Shown here piece by piece: positions 1 to 7,704 of a stretch of DNA of 64,000 nucleotides; position 1 is the first letter of the stretch; each line of letters begins with the position of its first letter. This stretch comes from Nitrospira sp. (lineage in GTDB: Bacteria; Nitrospirota; Nitrospiria; Nitrospirales; Nitrospiraceae). Below the pieces are notes generated by a model, which was not told where the DNA came from, did no database searches, and saw only the letters and a list, made by a program, of their open reading frames with translations. A program made the position numbers and the translations under genes. The DNA lies in assembly GCA_024330925.1 (NCBI GenBank), contig JANDJK010000001.1:26645-90644 (forward strand), read 5' to 3'.

Positions 1-36
1 GGAAAATTAGGTGACAAGGCATCAAGGACGATCTGA
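1..36 (+). CDS. C-terminal end of an upstream gene (partial)
   Basis: Frame 1 is open from the window edge and ends at TGA (34-36), giving GKLGDKASRTI. The other two plus frames stop within the first 12 bases. A gene ending here, about 60 bp before rapZ, is plausible because rapZ usually sits downstream of hprK, PTS genes or rpoN/hpf. Eleven residues are too few to name the product. Confidence 0.25.
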   Translation, partial: GKLGDKASRTI

Positions 37-96
37 GCCTGGATCAGAGGCTGGCCGCGACGAAGGAGACGATCGTGCACCAGAAGGGACGATCAA

Positions 97-999
97 GTGG
101 CTGTGCCCATTGCATCGGTTGGTAGGGAAAATGTGGCAGAACTCAACGTCATCGTGATCAGCGGCCTCTCGGGGTCGGGCAAGTCTCTCGCACTAAAATC
201 GTTTGAGGATATTGGCTATTTTTGTGTTGATAACCTTCCGCCCGCGTTGTTACCCACCTTTGTCGAGCTCTGTAGCCAGCAAAAGGAAGCGATTACCAAT
301 GTGGCATTGGGGATCGATATTCGCGAGCGGAGTTTCCTCGCTGACCTGATAGGTGTTCTTGAGCAAATTCGGAATCTTGGACATACCGTTCACCTGTTGT
401 TTTTTGAAGCACGAGAAGAGGTGTTGGTGCGACGTTTTTCGGAGTCACGTCGCCCACATCCGTTGCTGCCTCAGGTTCCCGTTCTAGAGGGAGTGCGATT
501 CGAAAAGGAGCGGCTGGCGGAACTCCGCCGGTATGCGGACCGTGTGATCGATACCTCTGACCTAACGGTGCACGAACTGCGCAGTTTACTGACCAAGCAG
601 TTCCGCTCGGGGTCGGATGGAAGCAGGCTGGCGATTTCTCTACTGACATTCGGATACAAATTTGGCGTCCCGTACGACATCGATTTGCTATTTGACGTGC
701 GGTTCCTGAAAAATCCCTACTTCGTGCCGGAGTTGAAGCCGTTGGCAGGGGATGATCCACGAGTCAAGGCCTTTGTCTTAGCTGATCCTCATGCCCAAGT
801 TCTCGTAGAACGCCTCGAGGAATTTCTCCGGTTTCTGATTCCCTGTTATGAACGGGAACCTCGCAGTTATCTCACTATTGCTATCGGGTGCACGGGGGGG
901 CGACATCGCTCTGTCGCCATTGCCAGCCACCTTTATGAACGCCTTACCTTGATGGGACACGAGATCACCCTCATACATCGGGACATTCACAAGTTGTAA
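97..999 (+). CDS. rapZ: RapZ/YvcJ-family nucleotide-binding RNase adapter
   Basis: This is a 300-residue protein of the RapZ (YvcJ/UPF0042) family, P-loop proteins that bind nucleotides. In enterobacteria RapZ steers RNase E to the small RNA GlmZ and so tunes amino-sugar synthesis; here the RNA target is unknown. A Walker A motif, GLSGSGKS, lies at about residues 23-30, followed by the family DNLP motif, and the conserved C-terminal GCTGGRHRSV is present. Start is GTG at 97 behind GAAGGGA. It is about 15 residues longer at the N-terminus than most members, so a downstream start is possible. The downstream neighbour is a promoter and then the pil cluster, so it probably ends its own transcript. 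Confidence 0.93.
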   Translation: MAVPIASVGRENVAELNVIVISGLSGSGKSLALKSFEDIGYFCVDNLPPALLPTFVELCSQQKEAITNVALGIDIRERSFLADLIGVLEQIRNLGHTVHLLFFEAREEVLVRRFSESRRPHPLLPQVPVLEGVRFEKERLAELRRYADRVIDTSDLTVHELRSLLTKQFRSGSDGSRLAISLLTFGYKFGVPYDIDLLFDVRFLKNPYFVPELKPLAGDDPRVKAFVLADPHAQVLVERLEEFLRFLIPCYEREPRSYLTIAIGCTGGRHRSVAIASHLYERLTLMGHEITLIHRDIHKL

Positions 1000-1066
1000 C
1001 CGGTTTGGCGGTCACTTTTTACGCTGTCATCCCTCCCTCCATTTCATTCTCATTTCTTTGCATTTC

Positions 1067-1094
1067 TTGACAGGCAAGAGGGTGAGTCTATACT
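1067..1094 (+). promoter_or_regulatory. Sigma-70-type promoter upstream of the pil cluster
   Basis: TTGACA at 1067-1072 and TATACT at 1089-1094 are separated by 16 bases, close to the vegetative consensus. Transcription would start near 1101, just before a good Shine-Dalgarno (AAGGAG). It is the best promoter-like sequence I found in the window and would drive the tiny ORF and pilMNOPQ. Confidence 0.7.
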
Positions 1095-1120
1095 TCCCAC
1101 TGTGAGAAGGAGACACAAGA

Positions 1121-1198
1121 ATGACCAAGGGTTGTCGTCTGCGGGACAAGGCGTCACGTCTACGGCGCGGCGTCCAAATGATGTGGTTCGGTCAATAG
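1121..1198 (+). CDS. Possible 25-residue leader peptide or small protein
   Basis: An ATG at 1121 follows AGAAGGAG by 8 bases, and the frame runs 25 codons to TAG at 1196-1198. The peptide is basic (starts MTKGCRLRDKASRLRRG). It is too short for the ORF track. The strong promoter and Shine-Dalgarno directly in front argue that it is translated. About 145 bases with alternative hairpins separate it from pilM, so a leader-peptide role is possible, but I do not recognise the peptide. Confidence 0.4.
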   Translation: MTKGCRLRDKASRLRRGVQMMWFGQ

Positions 1199-1254
1199 AA
1201 GAGAGTCTTGCTGTGTTCTTGTGAAGAAACTTGGATAGGCAGATCGATCATTTG

Positions 1255-1310
1255 GCAAGCACCCGGCAACGGAGACGGCCCGCTTGCTTGAGGCACCTAA
1301 TAAAAGCGGG
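1255..1310 (+). promoter_or_regulatory. Mutually exclusive hairpins in the pilM leader
   Basis: GCAAGC (1255-1260) can pair with GCTTGC (1282-1287). Alternatively CCCGCTT (1279-1285) can pair with AAGCGGG (1304-1310). The two stems share bases 1282-1285, so they exclude each other, as in attenuators and riboswitches. I compared by eye with the GEMM (cyclic-di-GMP) consensus and saw no match. No T-run follows the second stem. Confidence 0.3.
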
Positions 1311-1343
1311 ATGAAGGTGGAATAACGAGAGGAGCGATATACA

Positions 1344-2489
1344 GTGGCAATGGCGCCGATATCGTTCGCATGGCCTGGGATTTTCAAGGGTGATTCCTTT
1401 AAACGGCTGTTGGAGACGGATCTTATCTCGATGTTGACTCCCCGCCGTCAATTGGTGGGGCTAGATATCGGATCGAGCGCCATCAAACTGGTTCAGTTAA
1501 AGCACAGCAAGGGACGCTACAGTCTACAGAAATTTGGTGTCAAGCCTCTTGATCCGGAAGTGATCGTGGATGGGGCGGTGATGGATGAAGAGCGCGTCGT
1601 GTCTTCCCTCCGCGAGCTCGTGGAGGAGACCGGCGTGAAAAATAAACAGGTTGCCATTTCCATCTCCGGGCATGCCGTTATTGTTAAAAAGATTGTGCTG
1701 CCTCCGATGTCGGAAGAGGAATTGCCGGATCAGGTGAAGTTGGCGGCCGAGCAATATATTCCGTTCGACATTAATGAGGTCAATCTTGACTTTCATGTGG
1801 TGCCACCGGCTTCACCGGAAGAGACACAGGCGGAGATGACGATTATTCTGGTGGCGGCCAAGAAAGACAGAATCAACGAATTGACAGAATTGGTCAAGGC
1901 TGCCGGTCTTGTTCCGATGGTGATGGATGTTGATGCGTTTGCGATCGAGAACATGCATACTGTCAGCTATCCCATGGGACAGGATGAGGTGACCGCACTC
2001 GTCAACATCGGGGCTAGTGTGATGAACGTGAATATCGTCTGCCGAGGAGCCTCTCTCTTTACTCGAGACATCCCGTTGGGAGGAAATCGATATACGGAGG
2101 CAATTCAACGCGAAATGGGGGTCTCGTACGAAGAGGCGGAAGAAATCAAAAAAAGCGGAGGGGAGAACGAATCCTGGATTGCTCCCCTCGGTCACGTCAT
2201 GGACGAAATCAATGCGGAGGTGGCTGCGGAGTTGGCAAGGACGGTGGACTATTTTCGGGCGTCGGTCACCGGTATTGAGCTTGATCGAGTGCTGCTATGC
2301 GGAGGAGTAGCGAAAACCAAGGGCTTAGTTCAGCATTTGCAGGATCGACTGCAGGTGCCCGTGGAAATAGCCGATCCGTTCGGGGAAATCGATCTCACCA
2401 GATGTGAGATCGACCCCAGCGTGCTGGCCGAATATGGGCCATCAGCGGCGGTCGGTGTGGGATTGGCGTTACGCACGACAGGTGACTGA
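1344..2489 (+). CDS. pilM: Type IV pilus assembly ATPase-like protein PilM
   Basis: PilM is the actin-like cytoplasmic protein that binds the N-terminus of PilN and docks the pilus inner-membrane alignment complex. The fold signature LVGLDIGSSAIKLVQL begins near residue 37, and the later glycine-rich ATP-binding segment LLCGGVAKTKGL fits the PilM/FtsA superfamily. Start is GTG 1344, nine bases after GAGAGGAG. An in-frame ATG at 1431 would give a more typical N-terminus but has no Shine-Dalgarno. The stop overlaps the pilN start (TGATG), so the genes are translationally coupled. It is first in pilMNOPQ, which is in the usual order. Confidence 0.93.
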   Translation: MAMAPISFAWPGIFKGDSFKRLLETDLISMLTPRRQLVGLDIGSSAIKLVQLKHSKGRYSLQKFGVKPLDPEVIVDGAVMDEERVVSSLRELVEETGVKNKQVAISISGHAVIVKKIVLPPMSEEELPDQVKLAAEQYIPFDINEVNLDFHVVPPASPEETQAEMTIILVAAKKDRINELTELVKAAGLVPMVMDVDAFAIENMHTVSYPMGQDEVTALVNIGASVMNVNIVCRGASLFTRDIPLGGNRYTEAIQREMGVSYEEAEEIKKSGGENESWIAPLGHVMDEINAEVAAELARTVDYFRASVTGIELDRVLLCGGVAKTKGLVQHLQDRLQVPVEIADPFGEIDLTRCEIDPSVLAEYGPSAAVGVGLALRTTGD

Positions 2490-3043
2490 TGATTACAATC
2501 AATCTGTTGGCTTCCGGGCCACGACGATTCAAAGCCAAACCCAAGTACGATATTCGGGCCCAGATCCTGCTAAGTGTGGGAGTCGTGCTTATCGCACTCG
2601 CTGGATGCTGGTGGTACGCCACGGCGTTGGAGCGGGAAATCGAGGCCTTGACGGAGGAAAAGCAGAACAAGGAGAAGCAAGTTGCCCAATTAAAGGAACA
2701 GGTCAAGCAAGTTCAAGACTTTGAGCAGAAAAAGAAATTGCTTGAGGAGAAAAACCGGGTGATTGATCAACTTGAGCAAACCAGAGGTGGGCCTGTCAAA
2801 GTGCTTGACTATGTGAGCCGGAGCGTCGACCCGTTGAACATTTGGCTCACCAGGTTGGGAATCTCAACCGATACGGTCGAGCTGGAGGGCAAGGCCCTGA
2901 CCAATGACGATGTTGTAGCGTTTGCCAACAACCTCAAGGGAACAGATTATTTCACCGCGATCACTCTTCAGGAAAGCAAAGCAGCAACCGAAAATAAAGT
3001 CAACCTGTATCAGTTTCGGTTGACCGTTCGCCTGAAAGGATAA
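2489..3043 (+). CDS. pilN: Type IV pilus inner-membrane protein PilN
   Basis: This 184-residue bitopic membrane protein forms the inner-membrane alignment subcomplex with PilO. The N-terminus MITINLLASGPRR matches the conserved INLLP-like motif that contacts PilM. One transmembrane helix follows at about residues 27-46 and then a charged coiled coil (EALTEEKQNKEKQVAQLKE) and a ferredoxin-like periplasmic domain. Its ATG overlaps the pilM stop, and pilO starts seven bases after its own stop. Nothing suggests inactivation. Confidence 0.9.
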   Translation: MITINLLASGPRRFKAKPKYDIRAQILLSVGVVLIALAGCWWYATALEREIEALTEEKQNKEKQVAQLKEQVKQVQDFEQKKKLLEEKNRVIDQLEQTRGGPVKVLDYVSRSVDPLNIWLTRLGISTDTVELEGKALTNDDVVAFANNLKGTDYFTAITLQESKAATENKVNLYQFRLTVRLKG

Positions 3044-3050
3044 AGTCGTC

Positions 3051-3698
3051 ATGGAATCGCTGACGATGAGTTTCGGCTCACTGCGCAATGTGCCGGTCGC
3101 CCAGAAAGCGGCGTTGTTGTTTCTCGTTGTCGGCGGCATTATTGCGGGCTTTTATTTCTATGTGGCTGAGCCCAAGTCGGAGAGTATTGCTGCGTTGGAG
3201 GCTGAAAACGGGCGGTTGGACACCGAAATTCAGACACTCATGATTAAGGTCAAGCACCTCGATGAGCTGATTGCGGCGAGCAAACAACTAGAGATTGAGT
3301 TGGACAAGAAAAAAGAGCGGCTCCCTCCAGCGGAGGAAGCCATTATGCTGCTCAAACAGGTATCGGATCTTGCTGTCCGATTGGGGCTTGAGATCAAACT
3401 TTGGAAACCGGGAGCCCCGTCGGAAGATGCGTCAAAACTGTTTGTTAAGCTGCCGGTCAGTGTCGAAGTAACCGGGGGCTATCATACAGCCGCCCTGTTT
3501 TTTGATCGGATCAACAAGTTGCCCCGAATCGTGACAGTGGCAGGATTAAAAATAGGCTCTCCCAAGGTTGAAGTGGGACGAGTTATGACGCAGACGAGTT
3601 TTGAACTCATCGCGTATGCGGCTCCGCAGGAAAAGCCGCTCGTAGCAGCCGCTGCTCCCGTGGCCAAAGAGGGACCGTCGATTCAAACACATCGATAA
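3051..3698 (+). CDS. pilO: Type IV pilus inner-membrane protein PilO
   Basis: The 215-residue product has a short cytoplasmic tail, one transmembrane helix (about residues 20-38, ALLFLVVGGIIAGFYFYV), a coiled coil and a C-terminal ferredoxin-like domain containing the PilO-type segment PVSVEVTGGYHTAALFFDRI. PilO pairs with PilN in the periplasm and contacts PilP. An Ala/Pro-rich tail of about 25 residues follows the domain. The start at 3051 is the first ATG after pilN; ATG 3066 is an alternative. Confidence 0.92.
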   Translation: MESLTMSFGSLRNVPVAQKAALLFLVVGGIIAGFYFYVAEPKSESIAALEAENGRLDTEIQTLMIKVKHLDELIAASKQLEIELDKKKERLPPAEEAIMLLKQVSDLAVRLGLEIKLWKPGAPSEDASKLFVKLPVSVEVTGGYHTAALFFDRINKLPRIVTVAGLKIGSPKVEVGRVMTQTSFELIAYAAPQEKPLVAAAAPVAKEGPSIQTHR

Positions 3699-3717
3699 GA
3701 TCCGTGGGGAGTGAGAC

Positions 3718-4341
3718 ATGCAAAGGCTGAACAGGGTAGAGCAGCAGGAACGATGGCATGTCATTCCCCTCGTGCAATCGATTCTCGTAGCTGCGGCGGT
3801 GGTCATGTGGGCTAGGCCCCTGTATGCGGACATTGACCAGTCTCTCGTTGTGCATAGGGAGGCGATGAGGGCTGAGTCCATTCCGCACAGTCATAAGACG
3901 GCCCCAATCCGGCAGGAGTTGGAAACGCTCGAAGAGACGAAGGAGGACGATCAGGTACCTCTGCCATCTTTCCTTGAAGAAGGGGGGCAGGCTATCGGCT
4001 ATGATCCGGCTGGTCGGCGTGATCCTTTTATGCCGGTCATTCAAGATGTGCAATCGGAAAAAGTTGATGAAAACCTTCCTCCGTTACAGCGAGTGTCGTT
4101 GACCGAACTGAGTCTCATTGCCATTGTGTGGGGGGCACATGGCTATGTGGCGATGGTGCAGACTCCCGATGGACATGGATACACGATCAAGCGGGGGACT
4201 CGCATCGGCCAAAACAACGGTGTGGTCAGCGCGATTACGGAACGAGGAATCATTGTTCAAGAGCGGATGACCGATGTATATGGCAGAAAGCAAGAGCGGG
4301 AAATTGTAAAGCTGCTTCATCCGAAAGAAGGACTCGAATGA
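3718..4341 (+). CDS. pilP: Type IV pilus protein PilP
   Basis: PilP links the PilNO inner-membrane complex to the PilQ secretin. The marker YDPAGRRDPFMP at about residues 94-105 is the conserved PilP entry motif, and the following beta-rich domain (LSLIAIVWGAHGYVAMVQTP) fits the PilP homology region. The N-terminus has a hydrophobic segment (LVQSILVAAAVVMW) but no lipobox cysteine, so it would be anchored by a helix or cleaved, unlike the lipoprotein PilP of Proteobacteria. Its stop overlaps the pilQ start (ATGA), so PilQ synthesis is probably coupled. Confidence 0.9.
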   Translation: MQRLNRVEQQERWHVIPLVQSILVAAAVVMWARPLYADIDQSLVVHREAMRAESIPHSHKTAPIRQELETLEETKEDDQVPLPSFLEEGGQAIGYDPAGRRDPFMPVIQDVQSEKVDENLPPLQRVSLTELSLIAIVWGAHGYVAMVQTPDGHGYTIKRGTRIGQNNGVVSAITERGIIVQERMTDVYGRKQEREIVKLLHPKEGLE

Positions 4342-6383
4342 AACGATTAGTCGTCAGCGCGTGTGCGCAAAATTCTACGAGACGGTTGGGCCTCATGGGA
4401 GGCATGGGACTCTGGATTCTGATTGTTATGCAGCCCGGGGCGGCGGTTTCATGGGGAGAGTCTCTGGAGCAAGGACCACAAGTAAACGGTCGCGCAACGC
4501 CGCAGCAAAAAGTCTCGCCTTACCCTGTCGTCTTCGCCTCTGCTGTCACCGATATTCAGATCCATCCTGATGGCGAGCAGGTCCGTGTCACCGTTTGGGG
4601 CGACGGTCCGCTCTATCCTGACGCCCGGCAACTTGACGAGGCGCGGTTGATAGTTGATCTGCCCGGTACTATTCCGGCGGTGGGGAAATGGGTAGTGCCC
4701 AGCGACCATCCACTTCTGAAACGAATCAGACTTGGGCAGCATGCCGATAAAGTCCGATTGGTGTTTGATGTGCTCGATCATCCGATCTTTACGCTCGCTA
4801 GAGAGGACACCAATTTTTCTGTCACGCTCAGACCCCGAGAGTCTTGGTCGTTGGATCAAGGAAGCCGCCGCTCATGGGAGGGAAAAGATGATCAAGGTGT
4901 CCGTCCTCGTGTTCCCTTTCGACAAGAGGAGAAACACCTGAGTCAGAACGTCCATGCGATGGTCGAGGGGATGCGAGAGCACGGGGCCATCGCTCCACTT
5001 GCCAAGAGAGTGGGGCGGTTTCCGGTGTGGACCGTTCAAATGGCATCCGATGGCAATGCAACGGAGAAAGAAGGACGGCTGGGTGACGTGGAGGTGGGGG
5101 GCACTCGCTATGTGGGCCGTCGTATCTCCATGGATTTTCAGCAGGCAGAGATTACGAATATTCTCAGGTTGATTGCCGAGGTCAGTGGCTTCAATATCGT
5201 GGTGGGCGAAGGGGTCAAGGGGAAGGTCACGATGAAGTTGGTGGGAGTCCCATGGGACCAAGCCCTAGACATGCTCTTGAAAATGAATGGTCTGGGGATG
5301 ATTCGGCAAGGAACGATCGTGTGGGTCGATACGTTGGCCAATCTCTCCAAGCAACAGGAAGAAGAGGCGCGATCCAAAGAATCCAAGACCAAAGCTGAGG
5401 ATTTGGTCGAACGCTTGTTCTATTTGAGAAATGTGCCCGCTCAAGAGATGATGACCGCGCTACGTCCAGTGCTGAGCTCACGAGGGATGATTCAATTCAA
5501 TCAAACGACGAATGCGTTGGTCGTCAAAGACACTGCAACGAAACTCCAAGCGTTAGAACGACTGATCAATGGACTGGATCAAGAAGTACCGCAAGTACAG
5601 ATCGAAGCCCGCATCGTGCAGGCTGACACGGTCTATGCGCGAGGCATGGGAATTCAATGGGGCATTAAGGATTCGCAGTTTACTCCAAGCCATTACCACC
5701 TTGTAGGCAATGTCACCGGATCGTTTGCCTCTGCTGCCGGAACGGCGTCGAGTGCCTCAACGACGGGGATTACGCCGGATTTTCTGGTCAATCTGCCTGC
5801 TCAGGTTGGGGGGCTACCTGCTGTTCCGACAATCGGGTGGACATTTGGCAGGTTGGCAGACGGATTTGCATTGGATATGCGATTGTCCGCCGGTGAATTG
5901 TTAGGGTTGACCAAGGTCATCGCGGCGCCCAAGATCACGACCATGGATAGGCGGGAAGCCAAGATCTCGCAAGGAGAATCAATTCCCTTTCAGACGACAT
6001 CGTTACAGGGAACCCAAACGACGTTTGTGGACGCAAATTTGGAACTCAATGTCACGCCGACGATCATTTCTCGTGATCCCAATGAGCCTGCCAAACGGAT
6101 TCAATTGCGGGTCCGGGCAACGCGGAATGCTGTTGGGGCGCGAAGCAATCCGGCTGGTCCTAGCATTGATCGCCGGGAGGCTACGACGCAAGTCAACGTG
6201 CGTGACGGGGAAACCATGGTCATCGGTGGCGTGTTTGTCGATGTCCAAGGTAACAACATTCAGGGCGTTCCCTATCTGTCTCGCTTCCCCGTTCTCGGCT
6301 GGTTGTTCAAAAACAAGTCCGAGTCGGTATCCAAACAAGAACTGCTCATTTTCCTGACGCCAACGATAGTGAAAACTTCGTGA
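4338..6383 (+). CDS. pilQ: Type IV pilus secretin PilQ
   Basis: The 681-residue outer-membrane secretin has a signal peptide or anchor (LGLMGGMGLWILIVMQPGAAVSW), an AMIN domain at about 62-150, an STN/N0 domain at about 263-325, a secretin N1-type domain at about 355-430 and a C-terminal secretin barrel ending VSKQELLIFLTPTIV. The ORF track gives an upstream start inside pilP, but ATG 4338 overlaps the pilP stop and is followed by the signal sequence. There is one AMIN domain where several are common. No pilin or PilB/PilT/PilC gene is in the window, so the rest of the machine must lie elsewhere. Confidence 0.95.
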   Translation: MKRLVVSACAQNSTRRLGLMGGMGLWILIVMQPGAAVSWGESLEQGPQVNGRATPQQKVSPYPVVFASAVTDIQIHPDGEQVRVTVWGDGPLYPDARQLDEARLIVDLPGTIPAVGKWVVPSDHPLLKRIRLGQHADKVRLVFDVLDHPIFTLAREDTNFSVTLRPRESWSLDQGSRRSWEGKDDQGVRPRVPFRQEEKHLSQNVHAMVEGMREHGAIAPLAKRVGRFPVWTVQMASDGNATEKEGRLGDVEVGGTRYVGRRISMDFQQAEITNILRLIAEVSGFNIVVGEGVKGKVTMKLVGVPWDQALDMLLKMNGLGMIRQGTIVWVDTLANLSKQQEEEARSKESKTKAEDLVERLFYLRNVPAQEMMTALRPVLSSRGMIQFNQTTNALVVKDTATKLQALERLINGLDQEVPQVQIEARIVQADTVYARGMGIQWGIKDSQFTPSHYHLVGNVTGSFASAAGTASSASTTGITPDFLVNLPAQVGGLPAVPTIGWTFGRLADGFALDMRLSAGELLGLTKVIAAPKITTMDRREAKISQGESIPFQTTSLQGTQTTFVDANLELNVTPTIISRDPNEPAKRIQLRVRATRNAVGARSNPAGPSIDRREATTQVNVRDGETMVIGGVFVDVQGNNIQGVPYLSRFPVLGWLFKNKSESVSKQELLIFLTPTIVKTS

Positions 6384-6472
6384 CCTCCTCTGCTTGCATG
6401 AATGGAAAAGTAGGGGAGATGGGAACATACGTGCTTCCTACCCTGTTCATCTTTTCTTGTCGCACTATCCTG

Positions 6473-6481
6473 TGTTACGAT
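6473..6481 (+). promoter_or_regulatory. Possible extended -10 promoter for aroB
   Basis: TGTTACGAT forms an extended -10 element (TG-N-TACGAT) about 70 bases before the proposed aroB start; no convincing -35 lies at the right distance. The same TACGAT -10 word precedes recG and the 35471 gene in this window, which gives it slight support. Confidence 0.3.
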
Positions 6482-6549
6482 CTCCCGCTGTTTCCTGGAC
6501 ATGCGGTTGTGAACAACGTCTCCGTGACAAGTGGGGGAAAAGAGACGGC

Positions 6550-7704
6550 GTGGCTAGCCTGTCAACGGTATCGGTTTCGCTGGGCGAGCGCAGCTATGAG
6601 ATCGTGATACAACCGGGCCTCCTTAATCGGCTCGCCACCCGAGTGCGTGAGCTAGGAGTCAAAGGAAAGGCGGCGGTCGTCACCGATCGCCATGTTGCCA
6701 GATATTATCTGGCTCCCGTGTTACGGGCACTCAGCTCATGTGCAGTGAAGGCGGTTCCTATCGTCCTCCCGCCAGGGGAACAATTCAAAACACTCACCAC
6801 TGTTAAAAAGATCCTGGATGTCCTAGCAAGGTGCCGTTTGGAACGATCCTCGTTTGTGTTTGCGCTGGGCGGAGGGGTGATCGGCGATCTTGCCGGATTC
6901 ACGGCGGCGGTTTATCAGCGAGGTATTCCGTTTGTCCAGATTCCGACGACCCTGATCGCTCAATCTGATTCCAGCGTGGGCGGGAAGACCGGGGTTGACC
7001 ATCGGCTGGGGAAGAACTTGATCGGTGCCTTCTATCAGCCGAAAGCTGTGTGGATTGATCCTTTGACGCTCCGCACGCTGCCGAAGCGGCAATGGGTGGC
7101 CGGACTTGCAGAGGTGATCAAGTACGGTGTTATTGCTGATGAGCGATTGCTGTCTTATGTGGAACGACATGTGTCTGGTTTGTTGAAACGACAACCGTTG
7201 GCGATGGCGGTCGTGATCAAGCGATCCTGTGAGATCAAGGCTGAGATTGTGATGGCGGATGAGCGGGAATCTGACCGGCGGCGAGTTTTGAACTTTGGCC
7301 ATACGATCGGCCATGCCCTGGAAACGTTGGGGGGATATCGGTCTCTGATCCATGGGGAAGCTGTCGGCATTGGAATGGTGGAGGAGGCCGATTTAGCTTG
7401 TTTTTTGGGGATCTGTGAGCGGAGTCTTGTGGAAAGGATCCGGAGAGTCGTCCGAGCGGTTGGCCTGCCCGATCGCATGCCCCGCTGGTCCTCGGCCAAG
7501 GTGTGGAACGCTATGTTGCACGACAAAAAGGTGTCCGGGGGACAGGTCGTTGGTGTTTGGCCGGTCTCCATTGGACAGGTGCGGATTCTGCCTATCGATG
7601 AGCCGACGTTTCATCGATGGTACCGGGACGCTCATCGGCATGGGATTGCTGGTCGCAAGGAAGCAAGAGAAGGACGGTTCGCGGTGGCGCGTCGCTTTGT
7701 CTGA
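6550..7704 (+). CDS. aroB: 3-dehydroquinate synthase
   Basis: AroB converts DAHP to 3-dehydroquinate, step two of the shikimate pathway, using NAD and a divalent metal. The NAD-binding segment FALGGGVIGDLAGFTAAVYQRG, the IPTTLIAQSDSSVGGKTGV motif and the metal ligand region NFGHTIGHALE are intact. The track ORF begins at 6394, but its first 52 codons are unlike the family. I place the start at GTG 6550 (MASLSTVSVSLGER after initiation), giving 384 residues against about 360 usual. The excess is a basic C-terminal tail. Its stop overlaps the nadE start by one base. aroC lies at 61 kb and is not linked. Confidence 0.93.
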   Translation: MASLSTVSVSLGERSYEIVIQPGLLNRLATRVRELGVKGKAAVVTDRHVARYYLAPVLRALSSCAVKAVPIVLPPGEQFKTLTTVKKILDVLARCRLERSSFVFALGGGVIGDLAGFTAAVYQRGIPFVQIPTTLIAQSDSSVGGKTGVDHRLGKNLIGAFYQPKAVWIDPLTLRTLPKRQWVAGLAEVIKYGVIADERLLSYVERHVSGLLKRQPLAMAVVIKRSCEIKAEIVMADERESDRRRVLNFGHTIGHALETLGGYRSLIHGEAVGIGMVEEADLACFLGICERSLVERIRRVVRAVGLPDRMPRWSSAKVWNAMLHDKKVSGGQVVGVWPVSIGQVRILPIDEPTFHRWYRDAHRHGIAGRKEAREGRFAVARRFV

